DNA of 64,000 nucleotides from Bacillota bacterium. GTDB taxonomy: Bacteria > Bacillota > Clostridia > Christensenellales > SZUA-584. The notes beneath the pieces are model-generated. The model searched no databases, was not told the DNA's origin, and saw only the letters and a program-made list of their open reading frames with translations. Within the stretch, counting starts at the first letter, position 1, and the number at the start of each line of letters is the position of its first letter. Below are positions 12,358 to 19,787 of the stretch, piece by piece. Position numbers and translations under genes: made by a program. The DNA lies in assembly GCA_023412005.1 (NCBI GenBank), contig JAEYOE010000012.1, positions 124,001 through 188,000 of the forward strand, read 5' to 3'.

Positions 12358-12774
12358 TTAACAACCGACGGCGCTTATCGCAAAGGCTGTGGCCTCTTCC
12401 AGCTCCGCTTTGTTCGGGTGCTTCCGATTCATGAATAAGAACTTGCCTTTGCAAAGATAGCACTCCTCATCTACCAAAACGCCCTTTGACCGCAGCAGTT
12501 CTTTCATCAGCCCGATCGCTTTCGATTCTTTGATACTGGTGGAGAAGAGGATGACGCGCTTCACTTTTTGCGGCGTGAGCGCCTGCAGGAATGAATCCAT
12601 CACAGGGTCGAGCTTGCCGCCGTAGATGGCACCGCCGATGAACATAACATCAGCCGAATTTTCGAGCGGGTATTCCTTAACCGGCTGTGCCGTGCAGCTA
12701 AGTGCTTGCGCGATGGCATCCGCCACCTTTTGGGTGTTTCCCGTAACCGAATGATATATGACCGCAGTCGACAT
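12358..12774 (-). CDS. Flavodoxin family protein
   Basis: A 138-residue FMN-binding flavodoxin-fold protein. The N-terminal phosphate loop YHSVTGNTQKVADAI follows the first strand, and VMFIGGAIYGGKLDP is the usual second flavin-contact loop. The C-terminus is shorter and contains a conserved-looking CYLCKGKF pair of cysteines and MNRKHPN, as in small flavodoxins annotated as electron carriers. It may replace ferredoxin for nifJ under iron limitation; that is inference. The start at 12774 follows GGAGGGG. It lies 94 bases downstream of nothing on its own strand, so it is probably monocistronic, and it is divergent from the GNAT gene. Confidence 0.82.
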   Translation of the reverse strand: MSTAVIYHSVTGNTQKVADAIAQALSCTAQPVKEYPLENSADVMFIGGAIYGGKLDPVMDSFLQALTPQKVKRVILFSTSIKESKAIGLMKELLRSKGVLVDEECYLCKGKFLFMNRKHPNKAELEEATAFAISAVGC

Positions 12775-12891
12775 GATGAGCCCCTCCAAATATGAAGTAA
12801 TAAAGATATTATATCATGGTGATATTTGGATGTATACGCTATAATGATGCTGAATACAACAGAGAATTTTGTCGAAGAAGGAAAAGCGCAA

Positions 12892-13398
12892 ATGGCTATT
12901 CATATCAGACAGGCAAAACAGAATGAACTTAACTTAGCTCTTGAGATGCTGCGTGATGCGGCAGCGTGGCTGAACAGCCTAGCTGTTGACTATTGGCAGG
13001 ATTGGCTTAACCCACCCGCACCTTATGTGGCGTGGATACAGCAGGGTTTTGAAAACCGTGAGTTTTATTTTGCGGAAAACGAAGGTAGCGAAGTGGTCGG
13101 CATGTATCGGCTTCAAAATGCAGACGAGATGTTCTGGGGCAAGAGGGACGGCAAAGCGGGCTATATCCATTCGTTCACCACGAATCGCAAATATAAGAAC
13201 CAAGGAGTTGGCCGCCAGATACTTCGGCAGATAGAAAAAAGACTTTCGGACGAGAACGTTGAATTTCTGCGCCTCGATTGCTCGCCGCATGTGGAGAAGC
13301 TTTGCGCATATTATGAAAGCTATGGTTTTGAGGCAAAAGAAACGGTGAATGTGTATGGAGAAGAACTGAGACTTTATGAAAAGAGGATTTCGGGATGA
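12892..13398 (+). CDS. GNAT family N-acetyltransferase
   Basis: A 168-residue acetyl-CoA dependent acetyltransferase. The N-terminal strand IHIRQAKQNELNLALEML, central GYIHSFTTNRKYKNQGVGRQ (the Q/R-x-x-G-x-G/A acetyl-CoA loop) and the C-terminal LRLDCSPHVEKLCAYYESYGF are characteristic. The early WQDW and the arrangement resemble aminoglycoside/choline-like GNAT proteins, but the substrate cannot be told. ATG 12892 is chosen because GAAGGA precedes it by 9 bases and the domain starts directly after. The gene runs alone; repeat and non-coding sequence follow. Confidence 0.85.
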   Translation: MAIHIRQAKQNELNLALEMLRDAAAWLNSLAVDYWQDWLNPPAPYVAWIQQGFENREFYFAENEGSEVVGMYRLQNADEMFWGKRDGKAGYIHSFTTNRKYKNQGVGRQILRQIEKRLSDENVEFLRLDCSPHVEKLCAYYESYGFEAKETVNVYGEELRLYEKRISG

Positions 13399-13429
13399 AA
13401 GCTATAACTGCGATATGACAAATCCAAAC

Positions 13430-13452
13430 GGGACGACACAGGGGTCGTCCCC
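13430..13452. repeat. Short palindromic repeat (GGGACGAC...GTCGTCCC)
   Basis: GGGACGAC and GTCGTCCC form an 8-bp inverted repeat with loop ACAGGG directly after the GNAT gene. The palindromic form resembles dispersed genomic repeats; only one copy lies in this window. Confidence 0.45.
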
Positions 13453-13551
13453 TACAATTCGAGAGGATACGTAGTGATCGACTCCTGCTTGTGCCCCGAA
13501 TGGGGTATGTCGATCAGAGTTAAATTTGAGTCACGTAATCTCATACCAACC

Positions 13552-13584
13552 AAAAAAGCCCGAGGACTTGCATCCCCGAGCTTT
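13552..13584 (-). terminator. Terminator of the rnf-maf operon
   Basis: On the minus strand AAAGCTCGGGGA pairs over its full 12 bases (two G-T pairs) with TCCTCGGGCTTT, loop TGCAAG, and runs into TTTTTT. It lies 15 bases past the maf stop. Confidence 0.85.
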
Positions 13585-13599
13585 CATCATCTTATAATC

Positions 13600-14163
13600 C
13601 TATATCTCTTTCAGCATGTTATACAGCATATTTAGCGGCAGCCCCATCACATTGAAATAATCGCCGTGCACGGCGCTGATAAACTTCCCGCCATAGCCCT
13701 GAATCCCATACGCGCCCGCCTTGTCCATCGGCTCGCCCGTCGCAATGTAATCGCGAATCTCGTCGTCCGACATCGGCGCAAACCTCACACGCGTCATGTT
13801 CGCATCGGCATGGGTCACGCCTTTGTAAACCACCGCCACACCCGTATACACGCGGTGCTCGCGGTTTGAGAGCATCCGCAGCATATCCACCGCTTCGGCT
13901 TCGTCTTTTGGCTTGCCGAGCACGCGGCGGTTTACCGCCACCAGCGTATCCGCTCCAATCACCAAAGCCTCCGGGTACTGCCTCGCGATGTCCGCCGCTT
14001 TGTCCACGGCCAGCATCGTCACCTGCGCCGCGGGCGTGCCCGTGGCCGTCTCATCAATGCCGCTCGGTATGATCTCAAACTTTGGGATGATGTACCCGAG
14101 CAGCTCTTTGCGCCTCGGCGAGGCCGACGCGAGTATCACGCGGGTATGCGGGTTCATGCTCAT
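13600..14163 (-). CDS. maf: Maf-like nucleoside triphosphate pyrophosphatase
   Basis: A 187-residue cytoplasmic enzyme of the Maf/YhdE family, which hydrolyses dTTP, UTP or modified nucleotides to monophosphates and affects septum formation. Motifs in order: the N-terminal ILASASPRRKELL substrate loop, VIGADTLVAV with the metal-binding aspartate, the KPKDEAEAVDML stretch, HRVYTGVAVV, and GAYGIQGYGGKFISAVHGDYFNVMGLPL. The start is ATG 14163 or the second ATG two codons later; it begins two bases after the rnfB stop, so it is the seventh gene of the rnf transcript and is expressed with it. The 12-bp terminator follows. Confidence 0.93.
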   Translation of the reverse strand: MSMNPHTRVILASASPRRKELLGYIIPKFEIIPSGIDETATGTPAAQVTMLAVDKAADIARQYPEALVIGADTLVAVNRRVLGKPKDEAEAVDMLRMLSNREHRVYTGVAVVYKGVTHADANMTRVRFAPMSDDEIRDYIATGEPMDKAGAYGIQGYGGKFISAVHGDYFNVMGLPLNMLYNMLKEI

Positions 14164-14164
14164 G

Positions 14165-14995
14165 CTATTTGCTCACCACGGCACACGCGTTGCCGAGCTT
14201 ATCCATGTTCGCGATGGTGCCCTTGGGGCACGCGTCGGCACAGATGCCGCAGCCGGTGCACTTGTCATAATTAATCACAGGCAGGTTGTTCACCATCTCA
14301 ATCGCGCTCTCGGGGCACTTCTTCGCGCAGATGCCGCACGCAATGCAGCCCGCCTTGCAGTTCACCGTCACGGCCTTGCCCTTTTCGGTGGTGCGGCAGC
14401 CGATAAACACGTTGTTGTTCTGCGGCATCACCTTAATCACGTTCTTCGGGCACGCGGCGACGCATTGTCCGCAGCCTGTGCATTTGGTTTCGTCAATTGC
14501 TGCAATACCCTTGTCGCTCAAATGAATCGCGCCGAACGGGCACACCTTACCGCAGGTTAGCAGCCCCACGCAGCCAAACGCGCACGATTTCGGGCCGCCC
14601 GCCACCAGCGCGGCCGCACGGCAGTCGGAAATGCCCGAATAGGTGTACTGCGACACGCAATTTTCGCTGTCGCCGTGGCACAGCACGCGTGCCACAATTT
14701 TGTCGGCAGGCGCGGCTTCCACGCCAAGCAGCTGCGCAATCGCGTTCAAGTTCTCGCACGAGATCGGGCTGCATTGGCTCACCTGAGCCTCACCCGCGCA
14801 AAGCGCCTTGGCCATACCGTCGCAGCCGGGGTATCCGCAGCCGCCGCAGTTGGCACCCGGCAGCAGCTCGCGTACCTTTTCTAATTTTTCATCGGTCTTC
14901 ACTGCCAGCAGCTTGGCTGCAATGGCGAGGCCAAGACCGAGCACCAGCCCGAGGCCGCCCAGCGCGACAACAGGCCATATTATCTCATTAATCAT
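14165..14995 (-). CDS. rnfB: Rnf complex subunit B (iron-sulfur)
   Basis: Membrane-anchored iron-sulfur subunit (276 residues) of the ferredoxin:NAD oxidoreductase. Residues about 5-28 form the single helix. Next is the 4Fe-4S FeS domain CGGCGYPGC...C around residues 48-80, then a linker with four more cysteines, then ferredoxin-type clusters: CTGCGQCVAACP, CIACGICAKKCP and CTGCGICADACP. It is thought to be the entry point for electrons from ferredoxin. It is the last rnf gene before maf, starts after GGAGGATAAAAGCTT, and lies 16 bases after rnfA. Confidence 0.95.
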   Translation of the reverse strand: MINEIIWPVVALGGLGLVLGLGLAIAAKLLAVKTDEKLEKVRELLPGANCGGCGYPGCDGMAKALCAGEAQVSQCSPISCENLNAIAQLLGVEAAPADKIVARVLCHGDSENCVSQYTYSGISDCRAAALVAGGPKSCAFGCVGLLTCGKVCPFGAIHLSDKGIAAIDETKCTGCGQCVAACPKNVIKVMPQNNNVFIGCRTTEKGKAVTVNCKAGCIACGICAKKCPESAIEMVNNLPVINYDKCTGCGICADACPKGTIANMDKLGNACAVVSK

Positions 14996-15011
14996 AAGCT
15001 TTTATCCTCCG

Positions 15012-15596
15012 TTATACGAGCCCTGAGAACCCGAGGAAGGCGATTGCCATCAGCCCGGCCGAAATAAGAGCGATGGGGAATCCCTTTAAGGGCTCGGGGA
15101 TGTTTGCGAGTTCAAGCCGCTCGCGGATGCCCGCGAAAAGCACGATGGCCAGCGTAAAGCCGAGCGCGCCGCCGATGCCGTTAACGAGCGTTTGCAGCAG
15201 GTTGTAATTCTCGTTGATGTTGAGTATCGCCACGCCAAGCACCGCACAATTGGTGGTGATAAGCGGCAGATATACGCCGAGCGCAAGATACAGCGAGGGA
15301 ACGAGCTTTTGCAGCGCCATTTCCACCAGCTGGACCAGTGCCGCAATCACGAGTATGAACGCAATTGTCTGCAGGTATTCAATCCCGAGCGGTACAAGTA
15401 TGTAATACTGCACGAGATACGTTATCACCGAAGCGAGCGCCATAACGAACGTAACGGCGAAGCCCATGCCCATCGCCGTCTCCACCTTTTTGGAAACGCC
15501 GAGGAACGGGCAGATACCAAGGAACCTCGACAGCACGAAGTTATTGACAAGTATTGAGCTTAAAAGCAGCAGCAGTATGCCAGTAAAACCTTCCAT
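15012..15596 (-). CDS. rnfA: Rnf complex subunit A (membrane)
   Basis: An integral membrane subunit of 194 residues with six predicted helices, paralogous to RnfE and NqrE/NqrD. The first helix contains NNFVLSRFLGICPFLGV with the conserved half-helix cysteine, and the second symmetric cysteine lies in LPLITTNCAVLGVAI. In related Rnf and Nqr structures these two cysteines hold a 2Fe-2S cluster within the membrane. It starts three bases after the rnfE stop, preceded by GGAGTGCG, within the CDGEAB order seen in Acetobacterium and Clostridium. Confidence 0.95.
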   Translation of the reverse strand: MEGFTGILLLLLSSILVNNFVLSRFLGICPFLGVSKKVETAMGMGFAVTFVMALASVITYLVQYYILVPLGIEYLQTIAFILVIAALVQLVEMALQKLVPSLYLALGVYLPLITTNCAVLGVAILNINENYNLLQTLVNGIGGALGFTLAIVLFAGIRERLELANIPEPLKGFPIALISAGLMAIAFLGFSGLV

Positions 15597-15599
15597 TCG

Positions 15600-16220
15600 T
15601 TAACGCACTCCTTTCTTTTTTCTTTTTATGCCGATGAAGTTGATAAGCCCGAGCAGCAGCCCGAGCGTGATGAACCCGCCGGGGGCAAGCACCATCATCG
15701 TCGCGCCCTGAAATCCGTCGCCGAACAATGAAATGCCGAAGAATTCACCGTTGCCGAGTATCTCGCGAATGGCAGAGATGATGATCAGCGCGGCGGTGAA
15801 CCCAAGGCCGATGCCCACACCGTCGAGCAGCGAAGCAAACACGCCGTTTTTATTCGCGAATGATTCGGCTCTGGCGAGAATGATGCAGTTCACAACGATC
15901 AATGGGATAAACAACCCGAGCGATTCGTCCAGAGCGGGCAAAAACGCCTTGAGCAGCATCTGCACCACCGTCACAAACGCCGCGATAATGACGACGTAGG
16001 CCGGTATGCGTACATTAGACGGAATGAAGTTGCGCAGCATCGAAATCACGACGTTGGACCCAACCAGCACGAATGTGGCCGCAAGGCCCATGCCGATGCC
16101 GTTGAAAACCGCCGTTGTGACCGCGAGCGTGGGGCACATGCCGAGCACCAGCCGGAACGTTGGGTTTTCCGCGAACATACCGTTTTTGAGTATGCTCATG
16201 GGTTTAATTTTGTTTTTCAT
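15600..16220 (-). CDS. rnfE: Rnf complex subunit E (membrane)
   Basis: A six-helix membrane subunit of 206 residues, homologous to RnfA in inverted topology. NPTFRLVLGMCPTLAVTT carries the first conserved cysteine and FIPLIVVNCIILARAE the second, matching the intramembrane iron-sulfur site shared with RnfA. The C-terminal tail KRKKKG is basic and cytoplasmic. Its ATG overlaps the rnfG stop by four bases, so the two are translated together. Confidence 0.95.
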   Translation of the reverse strand: MKNKIKPMSILKNGMFAENPTFRLVLGMCPTLAVTTAVFNGIGMGLAATFVLVGSNVVISMLRNFIPSNVRIPAYVVIIAAFVTVVQMLLKAFLPALDESLGLFIPLIVVNCIILARAESFANKNGVFASLLDGVGIGLGFTAALIIISAIREILGNGEFFGISLFGDGFQGATMMVLAPGGFITLGLLLGLINFIGIKRKKKGVR

Positions 16221-16792
16221 TGCGCACCTCCCGCCATTTGCTTATAGAATTCAACCACCGTGTTCACGGCGCCCACAATGCCTTTGGATGTAATCGTCGC
16301 GCCTGAGATGGCATCCACCTGATAGTCGGTTTCAGGGGCATGCTTAACCACCTCGAAAGGCTGATCGTAGGGCTTCCCTGCGTCAAACTGCGGCAGCAAT
16401 TCTTCGGGCGCTTTGGAACCGAAGCCGGGAGACTCCGCATTGCTGCCCATACTGACGCCTTTAACAAAACCGTCTGCGCCGACACCCACTGTTAAATTCA
16501 GCCCCGAGCTATACCCCTTGGTAACCACAGCCGCTGTGATGCCGATGGTGTTGCCGTCTGAATCCAGCGCTTCGTAAACTTCCTTAATAATGGCGTAATC
16601 TTCAGAGATAGCGATATCCATTTTCTTAAAATCCACCGCACCGGGGAATACGGTCTGCCGGGCCTCTGTGGCTTTTTTAAGCTCTTGCTCGGCGATGGGC
16701 TCTTTCGTAATGGCGTTGACAACGCCGAGTATGATACCGGCAATCACCGTGATAATCAGCAGCTTTAACGTGATAACGACGATGTTTTTCAT
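16217..16792 (-). CDS. rnfG: Rnf complex subunit G (covalent FMN)
   Basis: A 191-residue subunit with one N-terminal helix (about residues 8-28) and an outside FMN-binding domain. The motif SGATIT near residue 165 is the site where FMN is attached by a phosphoester to the last threonine. GVSMGSNAESPGFGSKAPEE is the other conserved block. It takes part in the electron path between the membrane clusters and RnfC/RnfB. It overlaps both neighbours (rnfD upstream and rnfE downstream) by four bases. Confidence 0.95.
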   Translation of the reverse strand: MKNIVVITLKLLIITVIAGIILGVVNAITKEPIAEQELKKATEARQTVFPGAVDFKKMDIAISEDYAIIKEVYEALDSDGNTIGITAAVVTKGYSSGLNLTVGVGADGFVKGVSMGSNAESPGFGSKAPEELLPQFDAGKPYDQPFEVVKHAPETDYQVDAISGATITSKGIVGAVNTVVEFYKQMAGGAQ

Positions 16793-17724
16793 TTCAACGC
16801 ACCTCCAAACCGCTTGGGTACGAATGCTTTATCAATCAGCGGCACCACAAGGTTCATAATCATAATGGAATATGACACGCCTTCGGGATAACCGCCCCAT
16901 AAGCGAATGACGCTGGTGAGAACGCCGCAGCCCGCCGCAAACACGATTTTGCCCGTGCCGCTCATCGGCGAGGTGGTGTAGTCGGTTGCCATGAAGAAGG
17001 CACCGAGCATCAGGCCGCCGCCGAGTATGTGATACAGCGCGTCGCCCGTGAACAACCCCTGTGGCCCTGCAATCCAGGTGAACACAGCCACCGTGCCGAT
17101 ATACACCACGGGGATACGCGGGTCAATCACGCGGCGCGCGATCAGATACAGGCCGCCGATGATCAGCGCAATCGCGCTTGTTTCACCGATACAGCCGCCG
17201 ATATTCCCAATAAACATATTCTGATAGGATGATAACGCTTCGCCCATTTTCAGCGCGCCGAGCGGTGTTGCCGCGGACACCGCGTCGGCACCTGGTATCG
17301 TCCATGTTGTCATGAGCGTCGGCCATGACGCGAGCAGGAACGCGCGCGCGGCGAGAGCGGGGTTGATAAAGTTGTGTCCAATGCCCCCGAATGCCTGCTT
17401 CACAATCGCAATGGCAAAAACAGAGCCGAGCATCGGTATCCAAAACGGAACCGACGGCGGCAGATTAAGCGCGAGCAGCAGGCCGGTCACGGCGGCGCTG
17501 CCGTCGCTGACAGTTACTTTTTTGTGCATCAGCAATTGAATCACCGCTTCGGTGAGCATTGCAAACACCACGCTGACGAGCACCACCATCAGCGCATTAA
17601 GACCGAAAATATAGACGCCGAACGCCGTCGCAGGCAGCAGCGCGATCATCACGTCGCGCATAATGCGCGATGTTGTTTCGCTGGCACGCACATGCGGCGA
17701 CGAGGACATAATGTACTGGTCCAT
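16789..17724 (-). CDS. rnfD: Rnf complex subunit D (membrane, covalent FMN)
   Basis: An integral membrane subunit of 311 residues with about nine helices. The motif DAVSAATPLGAL holds the threonine expected to bind FMN covalently, and GGIGHNFINPALAARAFLLASWP is the conserved block of the NqrB/RnfD family. It forms, with RnfC and RnfG, the path coupled to Na+ or H+ export. ATG 17724 is preferred to the TTG four codons upstream because GGAGGTGTGT lies directly before it; the TTG would overlap that binding site. Confidence 0.95.
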   Translation of the reverse strand: MDQYIMSSSPHVRASETTSRIMRDVMIALLPATAFGVYIFGLNALMVVLVSVVFAMLTEAVIQLLMHKKVTVSDGSAAVTGLLLALNLPPSVPFWIPMLGSVFAIAIVKQAFGGIGHNFINPALAARAFLLASWPTLMTTWTIPGADAVSAATPLGALKMGEALSSYQNMFIGNIGGCIGETSAIALIIGGLYLIARRVIDPRIPVVYIGTVAVFTWIAGPQGLFTGDALYHILGGGLMLGAFFMATDYTTSPMSGTGKIVFAAGCGVLTSVIRLWGGYPEGVSYSIMIMNLVVPLIDKAFVPKRFGGALK

Positions 17725-17751
17725 ACACACCTCCAAAAAAAGATAAAAGAA

Positions 17752-19080
17752 TTATTTCTTGCGCCTTTGCATAATCTGAGATTTGGCGAGACGCATTTCC
17801 TGCACGAGATGGCGGTTCGCCGGGCAGACGTACGCACAGCTGCCGCATTCAATGCAATCGAGCACGTGCGTTTTTTCCGCGTCTTCAAACCGTTCATGCT
17901 CAGCATAATCACCGAGAAGATACGGCAGCAGACCCATCGGGCAAACCATCACACACTTGCCGCACCGGATGCAGGCCGACTCTTCCGCGCCTCTGATCAT
18001 TTTGTCGTCGAGCGCCAGCAGCCCCGAGGTGCCTTTCATGACAGGCGCGTTTAGGTTGTGCTGCGTGATGCCCATCATCGGGCCGCCCGCAATCAGCTTT
18101 TCCACCTTGCCCGAGAAGCCGCCCACCTGAGCGATCACATGAGAGATCGGCGTGCCAAGGCGTACGAGCAGGTTGGACGGGCTGTTGACGGCACCGGTCA
18201 CGGTGACCACGCGCTCATACAGCGGCAGCCCTTTCTCAATGGCGAGGCAGATCTGGTAAACAGACCCCGCATTGACGACCACAGCACCCACATCCATTGG
18301 CAGCCCGCCGGACGGAATTTGGCGCTTGGTGACCGCATAGATCAGCTGCTTTTCAGCGCCCTGCGGGTATTTCACGCGCAGCGTATCCACGTTGATGTTC
18401 TTGCCCTGAGCCGCTTTGGTAACGGCGGCAATCGCGTCAGGCTTATTGTCTTCAATCGCGATATAGGCTTTGTCGACACCGAGCACCTTCATCACGGCCT
18501 CAAGGCCGCGCACAATCTCGTCCGGATGCTCCACCATCAGCCGGTGGTCGGCGGTTAAATACGGTTCGCATTCCGCGCCGTTAACAATCAGCGTGTCAAT
18601 TTTCTTTTCGGGCGGCGGGGAGAGCTTAACGTGCGTGGGAAACGCAGCGCCGCCCATGCCCACAATGCCGGCGTGTTTAATAATATCAACGATCTGCTTG
18701 GCGGTCAGTGATGCCAAGCTGCCGGCGCTTTTGATATTCGGAGACAGCCTGTCTTCAAAATCGTTTTCAATGACCACAGCCATCATCGGGCGCCCCGATA
18801 TATGCGGACGTGCCTCAATGGCTTTGACTGTGCCCGATACGCTGGAAAAGCACGGCACACTCACATATCCGCTTGCGTCTGCAACCAGTTGGCCCATATC
18901 CACCTTGTCGCCCGGCTTCACGACGGGGACGGCGGGCGCACCGATATGCTGGGAAAGCGGCAGTATAATCTCGCTTGGCACACTGCAGACTTCGATCGGG
19001 CGCTTGTCCGACAGCGTCTTGCCGTGATGAATGCTTTTAAGCGGATGAATGCCGCCTTTAAATGTTAGTTTGCTAGCCAT
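17752..19080 (-). CDS. rnfC: Rnf complex subunit C (NADH site, iron-sulfur)
   Basis: The peripheral subunit of 442 residues and first gene of the operon. It has an N-terminal barrel-sandwich domain, an NADH/FMN-binding region of the Complex I 51-kDa type (GMGGAAFPTHVKLSPP and NGAECEPYLTADHR), an SLBB domain, and two 4Fe-4S motifs, CIRCGKCVMVCP and CIECGSCAYVCP, near residues 370-425. Some Rnf C subunits carry long C-terminal repeats; this one stops shortly after the clusters, as in other Clostridia. It reduces NAD with electrons from ferredoxin, coupled to ion export. Confidence 0.95.
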   Translation of the reverse strand: MASKLTFKGGIHPLKSIHHGKTLSDKRPIEVCSVPSEIILPLSQHIGAPAVPVVKPGDKVDMGQLVADASGYVSVPCFSSVSGTVKAIEARPHISGRPMMAVVIENDFEDRLSPNIKSAGSLASLTAKQIVDIIKHAGIVGMGGAAFPTHVKLSPPPEKKIDTLIVNGAECEPYLTADHRLMVEHPDEIVRGLEAVMKVLGVDKAYIAIEDNKPDAIAAVTKAAQGKNINVDTLRVKYPQGAEKQLIYAVTKRQIPSGGLPMDVGAVVVNAGSVYQICLAIEKGLPLYERVVTVTGAVNSPSNLLVRLGTPISHVIAQVGGFSGKVEKLIAGGPMMGITQHNLNAPVMKGTSGLLALDDKMIRGAEESACIRCGKCVMVCPMGLLPYLLGDYAEHERFEDAEKTHVLDCIECGSCAYVCPANRHLVQEMRLAKSQIMQRRKK

Positions 19081-19409
19081 ACGGACTCCTTCATCTGTAT
19101 ATATTCATTCCTAAGCAGTTATTATAGCACGTTTGTTCATAAGTTGATATTATAAGCCAACGAAATATTTCGTAAATAAGCACATTTATTTATGGAAAAG
19201 CGCGTGTTTTTTGGTGTGCAAGTTTTCACAAGCGTATTATGTTTCGTGCGATACATCATAATATGAAGAAGCAGACGAGTGCCCAAAAGCCGATGTTTAC
19301 AAATAGGACCTCTTATGTTATCATAAATCCTGATTTTAACCGCTTACACTGCTTGGCGAGTATCCGACGCTTTGCATTGTTTACGGGGTTTTTACTAACA
19401 GGAGGAAAA
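19081..19409. other. Divergent intergenic region between rnfC and rpsO
   Basis: It must carry promoters for both directions. On the minus strand a TATAAT (19126-19121) lies about 40 bases upstream of rnfC but has no good -35 box. The plus half is the rpsO leader; no clear hairpin or gene was found there, although the frame is open upstream of the rpsO start. Confidence 0.4.
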
Positions 19410-19673
19410 ATGGATAAGGAAAAAAAGGCGGGCATTATCTCGCAGTTCGCCATCAGCGAAGGTGACACAGGATCGCCGGAAGTACAGATTGCGCTTCTTA
19501 GCGAGCGGATCAACCACCTCAACGATCATTTGAAGACGCACCAGAAGGATCATCATTCCAAACGAGGCTTGCTGAAAATGGTCGGTAAAAGAAGAGGCTT
19601 GCTGAACTATCTTAAGAAAAAGGACATTGAGCGTTACAGAGAAGTGCTTAAAGGTTTGAACTTAAGAAAATAA
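19410..19673 (+). CDS. rpsO: 30S ribosomal protein S15
   Basis: The 87-residue protein has the standard S15 length and signature: EGDTGSPEVQIALLSERINHL, then HSKRGLLKMVGKRRGLLNYL and the C-terminal YREVLKGLNLRK. It binds the central domain of 16S rRNA. ATG 19410 directly follows AGGAGGAAAA; the frame is open for 57 codons upstream but lacks family similarity. It is followed by a strong stem-loop and then pnp, the common rpsO-pnp order; in many bacteria S15 also represses its own mRNA. Confidence 0.97.
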   Translation: MDKEKKAGIISQFAISEGDTGSPEVQIALLSERINHLNDHLKTHQKDHHSKRGLLKMVGKRRGLLNYLKKKDIERYREVLKGLNLRK

Positions 19674-19674
19674 C

Positions 19675-19706
19675 AAATAATAGAGCGGGCGACCGCTCTA
19701 TTATTT
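19675..19706 (+). terminator. Stem-loop between rpsO and pnp
   Basis: A perfect 14-bp stem AAATAATAGAGCGG / CCGCTCTATTATTT with a GCGA tetraloop. The U-rich right arm permits termination; in rpsO-pnp operons such hairpins may also be RNase III processing sites that regulate pnp. Confidence 0.75.
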
Positions 19707-19727
19707 GTATTAAAAACATGCCAAGTT

Positions 19728-19753
19728 GCATGGGGCATGCGCATGGGGCATGC
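19728..19753. repeat. 13-bp perfect tandem repeat in the pnp leader
   Basis: GCATGGGGCATGC occurs twice head to tail. Each copy also holds GCATGC palindromes, so the leader RNA of pnp could fold here. Confidence 0.6.
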
Positions 19754-19787
19754 GCAATGCTGTTAAGGAAGAAGGAGAAGTATAAAA

